From IMG/VR virus record IMGVR_UViG_3300037882_003687, positions 1 to 42,876 of that record: a DNA stretch of 42,876 bases. The stretch is one strand, 5' to 3'. This DNA comes from a virus. The notes under the pieces were generated by a model that made no database searches, was not told the DNA's origin, and saw only the letters and a list, made by a program, of their open reading frames with translations. Below, one piece after another: positions 1 to 7,131 of this stretch (position 1 is the stretch's first letter; every line of letters starts with the position of its first letter). Both the position numbers and the translations under genes were made by a program.

Positions 1-474
1 GTGAGTAAAAAAGAACAGCGCGTAATGACTAGAAAAATCATTAAAGCCATTCCTGCTGGTGTTGTTATCGACGGCAATCTTTTGTTTTCGCTCGCGCTTC
101 GAAGATTACAATCTTTGCAAGTCTTTTTTGATTTAGTTCCAACTCAACTCAAAAACATAGTCTCAGATATGATTTATGTTTTAAGGAATAAACTTCATTA
201 TGGAGACAAGGAATTTTGCGAAAAAGTTCGCAAAATTGTGAAAAAAGTTAGTTATTATTCAGGATCAAGTTATAGAATTGAAGACGTATATGCAAATTCT
301 CTTGAGTCAATTTTAAATTTTTTTGGCACTAACGATGAGATTGACATAGATCGTTTTAGTATGTCATTTTTGAGTGAAGTAGCATCTTTGTATAGTGATA
401 TAAGTTATATCAATTATTACGAAATAGAGCTTAAGTGGCTTATTGAAGAGTTAAAACGCTTACAAGGAAGTTGA
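1..474 (+). CDS. Hypothetical protein (157 aa as read; may be 5'-truncated)
   Basis: I do not recognise this protein. The frame is open from the first base of the window, where a GTG sits, so either that is the true start or the gene begins upstream; no ribosome binding site can be checked. The product is basic at the N terminus (K-K-E-Q-R) and seems mostly helical, with an acidic, Tyr-rich C-terminal third (residues 105-150). There is no signal peptide or membrane segment. The stop lies three bases before the next ATG, so the two genes are probably co-translated. It belongs to a run of small plus-strand genes of unknown role that ends at the terminator near 1806. Confidence 0.6.
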   Translation: MSKKEQRVMTRKIIKAIPAGVVIDGNLLFSLALRRLQSLQVFFDLVPTQLKNIVSDMIYVLRNKLHYGDKEFCEKVRKIVKKVSYYSGSSYRIEDVYANSLESILNFFGTNDEIDIDRFSMSFLSEVASLYSDISYINYYEIELKWLIEELKRLQGS

Positions 475-477
475 GTT

Positions 478-813
478 ATGGAAAAGCCAACATTCGAAGA
501 ACAAATAGCCATATTAGATCGCGCTCGAGAAAAAATTCTTGCTAATCCCGAGTCATTTAATATGGATGTCTGGCATGGAAAATGCGGGACAGTCCATTGC
601 ATAGCTGGATGGATTCAAATTAATGAAGATCCAGAAGGAGCGAAGAAGGCAATAAATTCAATTATGTCTGGAATGACCGGCTATTCTGACTATTCTGTCA
701 TAGAACTAGCAAGTAGACTTGTTCCTAGCTTCACTGATGTGTTTTATTGGAGAAACAAACAAAGCGCATTAGAATGGTTAAAGAATCGAACTTATGCTGG
801 TCGAAAACATTAG
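478..813 (+). CDS. Conserved phage protein of the CGTxHCxAGW type, unknown function
   Basis: This 111-aa protein carries the signature W-H-G-K-C-G-T-V-H-C-I-A-G-W (about residues 32-45) and ends with a helix A-L-E-W-L-K-N. From memory, small phage and bacterial proteins with the same CGTxHCxAGW core followed by an ALEWL-type C terminus form a recurrent family without an assigned function. The paired Cys/His residues could bind a metal or lie in an active site, but that is inference. It starts three bases after the upstream stop; the Shine-Dalgarno would lie in the 3' end of that gene (acaaggaag). No export signal is visible. Confidence 0.75.
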   Translation: MEKPTFEEQIAILDRAREKILANPESFNMDVWHGKCGTVHCIAGWIQINEDPEGAKKAINSIMSGMTGYSDYSVIELASRLVPSFTDVFYWRNKQSALEWLKNRTYAGRKH

Positions 814-826
814 GATCCTTTTTTAA

Positions 827-931
827 ATGAAACCAATTCCTATTTCTGCCGCAAAGCATTGTGGCGTTGCAGCACGCATCGGAGATTTTCTAAAGTATTC
901 AATCATGAAATGGCGGAGCCCAAATTCATGA
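827..931 (+). CDS. Possible 34-aa small protein overlapping the next gene
   Basis: An ATG at 827 opens 34 codons beginning M-K-P-I-P-I-S-A-A-K-H and ending at a TGA that overlaps the ATG at 928 (ATGA), the coupling seen throughout this genome. The start P-I-P-I-S-A-A-K resembles the N terminus of small phage proteins of the 'PIPVSAAK' kind, but those continue for longer, so this may be a shortened relative. The upstream sequence (ggatccttttttaaatg) has only a weak ribosome binding site. It would have a clean role as a coupling cistron. Confidence is low because the ORF is short. Confidence 0.4.
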   Translation: MKPIPISAAKHCGVAARIGDFLKYSIMKWRSPNS

Positions 932-1401
932 TATCGCCTAAGTTAAACCCAGACCAATGGATTTCTGATATGGCGCATGATAGTTTTTGTTGGGCTATGG
1001 ATCAACTAGAATTAGATGAAAGCGAAAACCAAATGAACAGACCAAATTATCAGGCTTTTGAGCAAATTGGTGCACTCACTAAGCTCCGCAAGGTTGGAGA
1101 ATCCTCTTACTTTAAAATGGTTCAAACTGGAAACATAGGAATTTTTGACTATGTCACAGGGTTTTTATGCGTTGAAGTCTACCTAATTAAAAGTGATGCT
1201 GGCTATTCTCCTACACTTATTATAAGCACAATAGACGATGGCGGAGCCCAAGCTTTCGGCCAGGCTTATAAGGATGAAGAGAAAGCTAAGCAAATAATCG
1301 AAAAGGCTGCTGCTTTGTTACAGAATTTAGTGATTTTTCCTAGTCTTGAAGAAACAAATCAACTTTTTAGGGAACTCGGCTTGTTTATTTGTAGATACTA
1401 G
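928..1401 (+). CDS. Hypothetical protein (157 aa)
   Basis: Unknown function. The frame extends upstream to about 859, but I prefer the ATG at 928: it overlaps the preceding stop as ATGA and has a GGCGGAG Shine-Dalgarno nine bases upstream (912-918). An ATG at 910 is the alternative. The product starts M-I-S-P-K-L-N-P and has mixed alpha/beta character, a hydrophobic stretch around F-L-C-V-E-V-Y-L-I, and a helical region near residues 115-135 (A-K-Q-I-I-E-K-A-A-A). No membrane segment or known motif is seen. It belongs to the left-hand unknown cluster. Confidence 0.6.
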   Translation: MISPKLNPDQWISDMAHDSFCWAMDQLELDESENQMNRPNYQAFEQIGALTKLRKVGESSYFKMVQTGNIGIFDYVTGFLCVEVYLIKSDAGYSPTLIISTIDDGGAQAFGQAYKDEEKAKQIIEKAAALLQNLVIFPSLEETNQLFRELGLFICRY

Positions 1402-1470
1402 TTTACTTTTGATGATTTTTAGAGTACTATCACTTTTACCAACAATGAGTTGGGTTATCGAGAGAGAATT

Positions 1471-1767
1471 ATGTTCAGCGTAGTCGTTAAAGAAAAGGGC
1501 AAACACGGTAAAACAGTTGGCTTTTATAAAGCCGATGATCTTGATTTAGTAGTAACAAAAGAATCAGCTGCTGAATTAGATTTTTATGAGGCAGTGAATA
1601 CGGCTAATCATGTTCAAAAAACTTGGGCTTTGCGCGATAACGAAATGGTTCAAATTTGTTCTTCAGGTCGAGTTAGTGATCTTGTTAAATTTGTTAAATC
1701 TATCGATAATGGCTCATATACCGCAAAAGAATTAGGACGAAAATACTTTTTGCCTATGTTGTGGTGA
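1471..1767 (+). CDS. Hypothetical protein (98 aa)
   Basis: Unknown function. A TTG seven codons further upstream is possible, but the ATG at 1471 has an AGAGAGA ribosome binding site (1461-1467) directly before it and is preferred. The product starts M-F-S-V-V-V-K-E-K-G-K-H-G-K, a beta-strand-like segment followed by a basic turn, and ends in a hydrophobic F-L-P-M-L-W. It is the last gene of the plus-strand cluster; the intrinsic terminator at 1806-1826 follows 38 bases after its stop. Confidence 0.6.
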   Translation: MFSVVVKEKGKHGKTVGFYKADDLDLVVTKESAAELDFYEAVNTANHVQKTWALRDNEMVQICSSGRVSDLVKFVKSIDNGSYTAKELGRKYFLPMLW

Positions 1768-1805
1768 ATGTTCGCAAAATTAAGCATTAGAGCTAGCATA
1801 ACTGT

Positions 1806-1834
1806 AAAGGGCCGCAAGGCCCTTTTCTTGTTTT
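1806..1834 (+). terminator. Rho-independent terminator with GCAA loop
   Basis: AAAGGGCC (1806-1813) pairs with GGCCCTTT (1818-1825) around a GCAA tetraloop, followed by an interrupted T tract to 1834. It ends the plus-strand cluster 1-1767 before the convergent minus-strand tail block. Confidence 0.85.
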
Positions 1835-1838
1835 CAGG

Positions 1839-1886
1839 TCACTTTTCTTGTTGGTTGTGTGTTTAATTGTCAAACAAGAAAAGTGA
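1839..1886. repeat. 14-bp perfect inverted repeat between convergent transcription units
   Basis: tcacttttcttgtt (1839-1852) and aacaagaaaagtga (1873-1886) are exact reverse complements around a 20-base loop. The arm core cttttcttgtt occurs a further time in direct orientation at 1822-1832, inside the tail of the upstream terminator. Neither side has a T tract, so it is not a standard intrinsic terminator; it lies seven bases past the stop of the minus-strand gene at 1894 and could be an end hairpin that protects or processes that mRNA. Confidence 0.7.
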
Positions 1887-1893
1887 TTCCGGT

Positions 1894-2319
1894 TCAATCG
1901 CCTGGATCATAGGTAACGCCTGGACAGCCAGTCTCCCCTAGAATTTCTAAAGCTCTTTTTAATGGAATGTTTAGCACACAAGCATGAATTGGAAGATTTT
2001 CAAGTCTACTTAGAGCAAATCGATGATGACCATCGATCACAAACATATCTTTCGACACGATGATTTTTTGGTCTTCGATATTCAATTTGCCTTTTTTGTA
2101 GGCAGATCTCATTGAATTGACTTTTCTTTGGTTGATTTCGATTTGGCTTGGTGCGATGTCAGTATGTCGTAATTTCAAAAATGCATGAGTGATTCCCATG
2201 ATCATTAAGTGATCAATCAATGATTTCATGTCTGTCACTTGAGGCATAGCTGTTCTTGGTCGAGACATATAGAACTTAGGCAAATAATCCCACCAAGATT
2301 TATTTTTACTTTTTAGCAC
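1894..2319 (-). CDS. ParB/sulfiredoxin-fold protein
   Basis: A 141-aa protein with the ParB N-terminal-like (sulfiredoxin) signature: I-A-P-S-Q-I-E-I-N near residues 55-63 and F-V-I-D-G-H-H-R-F-A-L at 93-103. In ParB proteins the corresponding GxxR region binds a nucleotide (CTP); in other members of the fold it serves nuclease or ATPase roles. There is no helix-turn-helix or dimer domain, so it is not a full partition protein. It starts at a GTG with an AAGGA ribosome binding site that overlaps the stop of the tape-measure gene, so it is coupled to the tail operon. Why a tail operon should carry it is not clear. Confidence 0.7.
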   Translation of the reverse strand: MLKSKNKSWWDYLPKFYMSRPRTAMPQVTDMKSLIDHLMIMGITHAFLKLRHTDIAPSQIEINQRKVNSMRSAYKKGKLNIEDQKIIVSKDMFVIDGHHRFALSRLENLPIHACVLNIPLKRALEILGETGCPGVTYDPGD

Positions 2320-2330
2320 GATATATTTCC

Positions 2331-5111
2331 TTAAGCTAATAATGGCGTCATGAATCTAACGACTGAAGGTTCTTCATTAATCGGTCGACGTTTATTCATA
2401 ACGCTTGTGTTGTTATTGTTTACGACGTTACTTGAGTTGATTTGCTGCGACGAAGAAGTTGATCTAACCGAAGCAGCTGCAGCTTCATTCGCTTGTGTAT
2501 CGGCAGCTCTCATTGCGTCAGCTCTTATACTTTTTTGAGGAGATTCTGTGTCCATCGTTGGAGCTCCAGAAGTTTTGCCTCTGAATTCGTCTAAGCGATT
2601 CATCCAACCAGCATAAAATTCTCTTTGTGTTGGATCTGCAGCAACGATATCGTCATAGAAGGTTTTTCGAGTGTTAACCACATCGTCGTACAAAGCTTGA
2701 CCAGTCAGTCCTTTAGCTTCACCTTCTTTTACCCAACGAGCAGCTCGACCTGGACCATGATTCACGCCTGAATCGATTGCTAATTCTCTAAGAGCTTGAT
2801 CTTCAATTTTATCGAATGGTGTAATGTATTCTTTTCGATAGATTTCTCTTGCCGTTTCTTCGGTCAAATTTCGAACATCATCGACTGTAGCTTGTCGACC
2901 TAACCATCCAGACAACGTGCCTTGAGTGATACCCATATTTGTAGGACCGCCTTTGTCGTTTGGATTGTTGACAAACCCACCTTCTCTTCTTAAAATGTCA
3001 TCGATTACCTGCTCGGTCGATTTAGATTCTGAGGAACTGGTTCGTTTAGACGGTGTTTTTAATGAAGGAGCTGGAGTAGACTGTGTTCGGGTAGAAGCAG
3101 TAGGACTTGGAGTTCTTTGAGGAGCTGACGTCGGTTGATCAACCCCGATTCCTCGACCCATTGGGAACGAAGGAAATGTAGAAGACATGAAAGAAGAATT
3201 AAGCTGAATTCCTCGAGAATCTGTACCACCTCGTGCTGTTTTGATATCTTGGGCGATAGAAGATGGAAATGCCCAAGAAGGAATCCAATCTGGAATCATC
3301 CCTAAGAAAAATTCTTTAATTGACTCATCGACTCCTTTTAGCTTAGAAGCGACAAATCCTTTTGAATTTCCTGACAAGCCTCTGATTCCATCTCCAACAT
3401 TTTCAGCATGTTCGTTTATGGAGTTGATTAGGCCTGGAAGACTATTGTAGGCTTCTTTTGCTTCACGCTTGACTCGATCTACAGATGATGCCTGGAATTC
3501 ACCAGGCACAGCCATGATATCGATAACTCCATTGACAATTTTATTATTGGCTTCTAGTAAAGTTGACTTCAGCACTTTGCTGTTTTCATCTGTACCACTA
3601 AATGATTCAAATATCGAGTCTAAAATTCGAGAATCGCTTAACCAATCTTGAATTCTTTGTAGTTGTCCTAATAAGAAGAAATCAGCAAACCCTTTTAATC
3701 CTTGTAAAGCAGCTTCACTTAACGGAGCTCCTTCAAGATAACTTGAAACTCCATCATAAAGACCTTTAGCTACACCAGCAACAAACATCACTGGAAATGA
3801 AATAAGCTTTCCAAGACCCTTGAACATTAATTTGATGGATTTTGAAGCCATTCCTCCAACAGCACCAAGCATTCCAGCAAGGACACCACCCATTTTACCG
3901 ATACCAGCCGCAGCTTTAGCGACCAATCCAGCTCCTGGAAGTCTCATCATTAATCGACCGACTCCAGTAAAGAATCCACCTAATTTAGCAAGAGGACCTT
4001 TAAGCCAACTGAAACTTTTAAGGAATCCTCCTAATCCAGACTTGACTAAAATTAAATCAAGAAGCCAGTTACCAGTAAAACTCCCATCGCCTTGGCTTTT
4101 TATTTCTTCAGCCATATTTGACTGACCTTCAAGAGCCTTTTCAGAATTATCTGCTAACTTCTCCATAAGAGCAAGTTGCTTTCCTCTGAATGTATCGTTT
4201 TCTCTTTCGACTTCCTCAGATGGCATAGTTGCTTTGATTAGCTTTTCGATTTTCTCGACTGTTGTCATAGTTGCATGACTAGTGCCGAAAATCTCCTTGA
4301 GTATAGGAGCCATCGAGCCATTCATTGCGTCTTCAAGTTCAGCTTCCATGCCTTTAACGGCAGATTCAATGAACTCTTTTTCAACAGAAGATTTCTTAGG
4401 AGATTTTTCTTTTTCTGTGTCTTTAGCTAATTTCTCTTGGTCTTTAAGTTTCTTTTCGTCTTCTTTTTTCTTCTTCTCTTTTCTCTTTTTTCTTTCTTCT
4501 CGTTCTTTTTTCTGCTCTTCAGGAAATTCTTTAAGCGATTCAATTAGATCTTTTGCTAAATTGTCTTTTTCTTCTTGCTTATTTTCTTGATATTTTTGAA
4601 ATCGATTAACACCAAATCCAACTGCAGCGCCAAGCAAAGGATTTCTTGACGCAATACCTGAAGCAACTCCACCTAAAATAGGCAGAGCTCCTCTAAGCAT
4701 TTCAGTAAATCGATTTCCAAATCTTGAATTTTTCGATAATCCTTTCTGAGTTGATCGAATAAAATTCACCAGTTCGACTTTAGCAGCTTTTTGTTGCTTT
4801 GTATTCTCACTGACTAAAGGCAACAATTGTTCCATCGAAGCGATTTGTCTTAACATCGCTTTTTGAGATCGACCATCAGAAGTAATAGCTTTTGCTGCGA
4901 TCTCTTCGATATTCTTAAGGACTTTTTGACCAACTGAATTTAATTTTTCGGTTGTGTCTTTTGCTCCAGAAATTTTGCTAAGCGCTCTAGCAAGATCCTC
5001 ATTTCCAGATTGTTTAGAAACGATAGACAAACGACCCACACCAAGTTTAGATCCACCAAAATTTTGGGCTTTAATGAAATTTAAAACTTGGTCTTCGAAA
5101 TTTACTGCCAT
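2331..5111 (-). CDS. Tape-measure / tail hub protein with C-terminal GH108 muramidase domain
   Basis: At 926 aa this is the second largest protein in the window. It lies directly after the tail chaperone pair, the classical place of a tape-measure gene, and plays the role of T4 gp29 (590 aa). Features in order: helical N terminus; hydrophobic segment about 140-166; a Lys/Glu-rich coiled coil 173-240; Gly/Ala-rich hydrophobic helices about 345-450; a Pro/Ser/Thr linker 655-698; a GH108-type muramidase domain about 700-848; a polar tail. The muramidase is recognised by R-E-G-G-F-V-N-N-P-N-D-K-G-G-P-T with probable catalytic Glu710, N-M-G-I-T, and the helix L-A-I-D-S-G-V-N-H-G-P. It would cut peptidoglycan during DNA entry. 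The start overlaps the end of the frameshift extension by ten bases. Confidence 0.85.
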   Translation of the reverse strand: MAVNFEDQVLNFIKAQNFGGSKLGVGRLSIVSKQSGNEDLARALSKISGAKDTTEKLNSVGQKVLKNIEEIAAKAITSDGRSQKAMLRQIASMEQLLPLVSENTKQQKAAKVELVNFIRSTQKGLSKNSRFGNRFTEMLRGALPILGGVASGIASRNPLLGAAVGFGVNRFQKYQENKQEEKDNLAKDLIESLKEFPEEQKKEREERKKRKEKKKKEDEKKLKDQEKLAKDTEKEKSPKKSSVEKEFIESAVKGMEAELEDAMNGSMAPILKEIFGTSHATMTTVEKIEKLIKATMPSEEVERENDTFRGKQLALMEKLADNSEKALEGQSNMAEEIKSQGDGSFTGNWLLDLILVKSGLGGFLKSFSWLKGPLAKLGGFFTGVGRLMMRLPGAGLVAKAAAGIGKMGGVLAGMLGAVGGMASKSIKLMFKGLGKLISFPVMFVAGVAKGLYDGVSSYLEGAPLSEAALQGLKGFADFFLLGQLQRIQDWLSDSRILDSIFESFSGTDENSKVLKSTLLEANNKIVNGVIDIMAVPGEFQASSVDRVKREAKEAYNSLPGLINSINEHAENVGDGIRGLSGNSKGFVASKLKGVDESIKEFFLGMIPDWIPSWAFPSSIAQDIKTARGGTDSRGIQLNSSFMSSTFPSFPMGRGIGVDQPTSAPQRTPSPTASTRTQSTPAPSLKTPSKRTSSSESKSTEQVIDDILRREGGFVNNPNDKGGPTNMGITQGTLSGWLGRQATVDDVRNLTEETAREIYRKEYITPFDKIEDQALRELAIDSGVNHGPGRAARWVKEGEAKGLTGQALYDDVVNTRKTFYDDIVAADPTQREFYAGWMNRLDEFRGKTSGAPTMDTESPQKSIRADAMRAADTQANEAAAASVRSTSSSQQINSSNVVNNNNTSVMNKRRPINEEPSVVRFMTPLLA

Positions 5112-6048
5112 TGTCTTTGCCTATTTGCTGCTTCTATTTTTCGATTAATTTCTTTTTGAATTAACATCACCCAAAGTTCTCTCTCAAATGGTACCATCGC
5201 CTCGATTTCCGTAAGTGTTAGTCCCCAATTCAGCATTTCAAAATTTGTACTAAAAAAGGACCGGACGCTTTCATCACATACGGTTAGGTGAAAAAATCAG
5301 CAAGTCCTGTAAATTGAATGTCTTCTTTATGATCACACACTGGACAATGAAACTTAATCAAATGCCTTAATTGAGGATATTTTAGCCAGTAATCTTCTAA
5401 AATTGAATCAAATGTAGACCGAGGTAAAGAATCAAAAAATTCATCTAAATTCTCTCGAGTGTAATCATTATAGCTGATACCTTTATCGGTATCCATGATT
5501 GATTCAATAAGATCTTTAAACATTTCGATCACAGAATCCTCTGATTTTGAATTATTCATAGAGGTTAATACATGATCGATATTAGGATTTTTCATTCGAA
5601 TTATTAATGGAGTTGTTCCAATCTTAATATCTCGAGTATATCCTTCAAGTGGCGTAGTCGTAATTACATTTAAGTCGATTGTGTGCCGAACCTTAGTTCC
5701 ACATCTAACAAATTTCTTATCACCTTCAGGAGAATCTTTATCAAGAACCATATTATTGCAGGTGAAATAAACATCTTGAGTTTCACCTTTTGAAATCGTG
5801 CGGGTCTGTAAAAAGATGTATTCTAAATCAGCAATAGGAATTTCTGAACAATTCACTTTTCCCATTGTGCAATTTGTCATTGAATCTAAAATGATTCGAA
5901 GAATTTCTTGTGGACTTGATCCTTCTTTCATCATCAAGAAAAGTTTTTCTTCCTTGACGCTAAAGGCTCTAATCACAATAGAATTCCCTGAAATCGGCAA
6001 TGTGATTTTCTTTGTTGGCAGCCAATCATTGATTTTTGGTAATGACAT
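5102..6048 (-). CDS. Predicted -1 frameshift product: long tail chaperone (gp26 plus 62-aa extension)
   Basis: The gp26-like frame runs from 6048 to a T_TTT_TTC slippery heptamer (minus strand, 5296-5290), one codon before its final ACC and the TAA. A -1 slip there continues with CAC at 5290 and reads 62 more codons to a TAA at 5104-5102, giving 315 aa in all. The extension includes M-L-N-W-G-L-T-L-T-E-I-E-A-M and F-E-R-E-L-W-V-M-L-I-Q-K-E-I, which looks like real coding sequence and like the W/ERE-type second chaperone segment of other tailed phages. Read alone from ATG 5236 (44 aa) it has no ribosome binding site. Overlapping tail chaperones made by frameshift just before the tape measure are a well-established arrangement (for example lambda G/GT). 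Confidence 0.7.
5284..6048 (-). CDS. gp26: Tail assembly chaperone / baseplate hub protein, T4 gp26-like
   Basis: A 254-aa protein of the T4 gp26 type (T4_baseplate family). The N-terminal V-I-R-A-F-S-V-K-E-E-K-L-F-L-M matches the 'RPFxVKEEKLLLMA' segment I recall for the family. Cysteines at 97 and 116 and the C-terminal H-C-P-V-C-D-H (235, 238) suggest a small zinc-binding element. The C terminus G-L-A-D-F-F is also typical, and those Phe codons are themselves the slippery site for the frameshifted longer product. It is somewhat longer than T4 gp26 (208 aa). A TAAATAA box lies upstream (minus strand, about 6071-6077) and ACGGAG serves as ribosome binding site. It is probably needed for assembly and may not be a major virion component. 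Confidence 0.8.
   Translation of the reverse strand: MSLPKINDWLPTKKITLPISGNSIVIRAFSVKEEKLFLMMKEGSSPQEILRIILDSMTNCTMGKVNCSEIPIADLEYIFLQTRTISKGETQDVYFTCNNMVLDKDSPEGDKKFVRCGTKVRHTIDLNVITTTPLEGYTRDIKIGTTPLIIRMKNPNIDHVLTSMNNSKSEDSVIEMFKDLIESIMDTDKGISYNDYTRENLDEFFDSLPRSTFDSILEDYWLKYPQLRHLIKFHCPVCDHKEDIQFTGLADFFT
5290..5296 (-). promoter_or_regulatory. Slippery heptamer T TTT TTC, programmed -1 frameshift candidate
   Basis: On the minus strand the gp26 codons GAT TTT TTC ACC TAA contain the classical X XXY YYZ heptamer T TTT TTC in the right phase. The -1 frame is open for 62 codons beyond it and ends inside the first codons of the tape-measure gene. I see only a weak possible stem 3' of it (ACCG at 5289 region with CGGT about 20 bases later). 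Confidence 0.7.
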
Positions 6049-6076
6049 TCAAAACTCCGTGTAATCGATAAATTAT

Positions 6077-6562
6077 TTAGCCGTCTTCATATCTTTCATA
6101 TGAGAGCATGATAGCGATTTTTTCAATTTGAGATGAATTGTCAAACGATAATTGGACTGGCTCTATAGAAGACGCATATGCATTAATCAATTTTCCGGTA
6201 AGAACTACATTTCCAGCTGTATTCAATTCTTGGATTGTGACGTCTTTTACGTATTCGTCGAAAAAATTGAATCTAAAATCAGAACCTGTGACTTCTTTAT
6301 TCCAGCCTCTTAGCCATTTTGGAACTACACCTTGAGCATCACAATAGAATTCAAGACGAACTTCGTCGAAAATAGTTTCATATGGAATTTTAATCGCAGG
6401 TCCAGCATTTCTCCAAGCAAATGTTCCGTAACTAGCTCCCGGCCATGATACTGAACAACATCGCTCATTAACGACATTAGGAGCTCCAGGAATCATTACT
6501 TTAAACCGATTCCCTCTCAAGAAATCTTGATTAACGATTGCTTGAATCTGGTTTACGTTCAT
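6077..6562 (-). CDS. Tail-tube-fold protein (gp19-like; candidate tube initiator, gp54 role)
   Basis: A 161-aa protein with the outline of T4-type tail-tube proteins: F-L-R-G-N-R-F-K-V-M-I-P near the N terminus, a Cys-containing strand followed by P-G-A-S-Y-G, a central L-E-F-Y-C-D segment, and a final I-M-L-S-Y-E-R-Y-E. The same plan is seen in the true tube protein at 40058 (A-N-R-F-K-V-Q-I, S-L-P-G, V-T-L-A-Y-D-W-Y-E). T4 uses two gp19-related proteins, gp48 and gp54, to start the tube on the baseplate; since a gp48-like gene lies at 8463, this may fill the gp54 role. Its position directly before chaperone and tape measure is that of the tube gene in other long-tailed phages. It overlaps the upstream gene by four bases. 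Confidence 0.65.
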   Translation of the reverse strand: MNVNQIQAIVNQDFLRGNRFKVMIPGAPNVVNERCCSVSWPGASYGTFAWRNAGPAIKIPYETIFDEVRLEFYCDAQGVVPKWLRGWNKEVTGSDFRFNFFDEYVKDVTIQELNTAGNVVLTGKLINAYASSIEPVQLSFDNSSQIEKIAIMLSYERYEDG

Positions 6563-7131
6563 TTTCTTGCTGCTTTCCTTGAATCCGAATAAACCTTAGC
6601 CATCGGAGCACCTTGGAATCTCGCGAGTGGTAAGACTACAGCGGTAAACCATTGGCTTGCTGGAATTTCAAGCAATGGAGACTTTAAATTAGTCGCAAGA
6701 TATCTTTTAATACATGGCCTAAATTCTGGAATACCCGATGCGGCATTTAGAATGCTATATGAAACTTGAAGTCTTTTTGCTTCATTCTTCCCGATTGCTT
6801 TATAACTTTCTTGAAGTCGATCAAGTAATTTTGCTCTAAGATACGGATGCAAATAGTGAAAGTTAATGCCTAAAAATCCATCGTCATAAATGCTGATTGG
6901 CATTGTGACTGGCATTTTGTCCCAATATGGAAGAGTATCCTTAAATTTGGCATCATAAGTAAAATGATAAAGAGCACCGATCCTTGGTGTAGTTCTTTTA
7001 ACCGCTTTCGTTTTAATTTGAGTTAGTAAATCTTGAGCTAATTTAAGAACAGACTGCCGAGATTTGTTACGAAGCCCAGAAAATCCAATTGCTTGTAATT
7101 TAGCTGAATAGCTTGTTGGAGTTAAACTCAT
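6559..7131 (-). CDS. Conserved T4-type myovirus protein, probable virion component (unknown role)
   Basis: A 190-aa protein whose middle reads G-A-L-Y-H-F-T-Y-D, L-P-Y-W-D and D-D-G-F-L-G-I-N-F-H-Y-L-H-P-Y-L-R-A-K-L-L-D (about residues 53-104). I recall closely similar segments in structural-region proteins of many marine and distant T4-type phages, where they are usually left as structural or unnamed; I cannot tie it firmly to a T4 gene. The basic termini (N-K-S-R, S-R-K-A-A-R-K) would suit contact with DNA. It overlaps both neighbours by four bases (ATGA), inside the minus-strand tail operon. Confidence 0.65.
   Translation of the reverse strand: MSLTPTSYSAKLQAIGFSGLRNKSRQSVLKLAQDLLTQIKTKAVKRTTPRIGALYHFTYDAKFKDTLPYWDKMPVTMPISIYDDGFLGINFHYLHPYLRAKLLDRLQESYKAIGKNEAKRLQVSYSILNAASGIPEFRPCIKRYLATNLKSPLLEIPASQWFTAVVLPLARFQGAPMAKVYSDSRKAARK

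Noticed and set aside
4282-4590. Plus-strand Ser/Phe-rich ORF opposite the tape measure.
   Set aside because: It is the complement of the Lys/Glu-rich coiled coil; composition (S-F-F-F-F-S) is what such a shadow gives and it lacks a ribosome binding site.
5232-5250. Second run of T with a possible slippery T TTT TTA (minus strand, about 5255-5249).
   Set aside because: It lies in the already shifted frame and a further slip would lead quickly to a stop; no product is gained.
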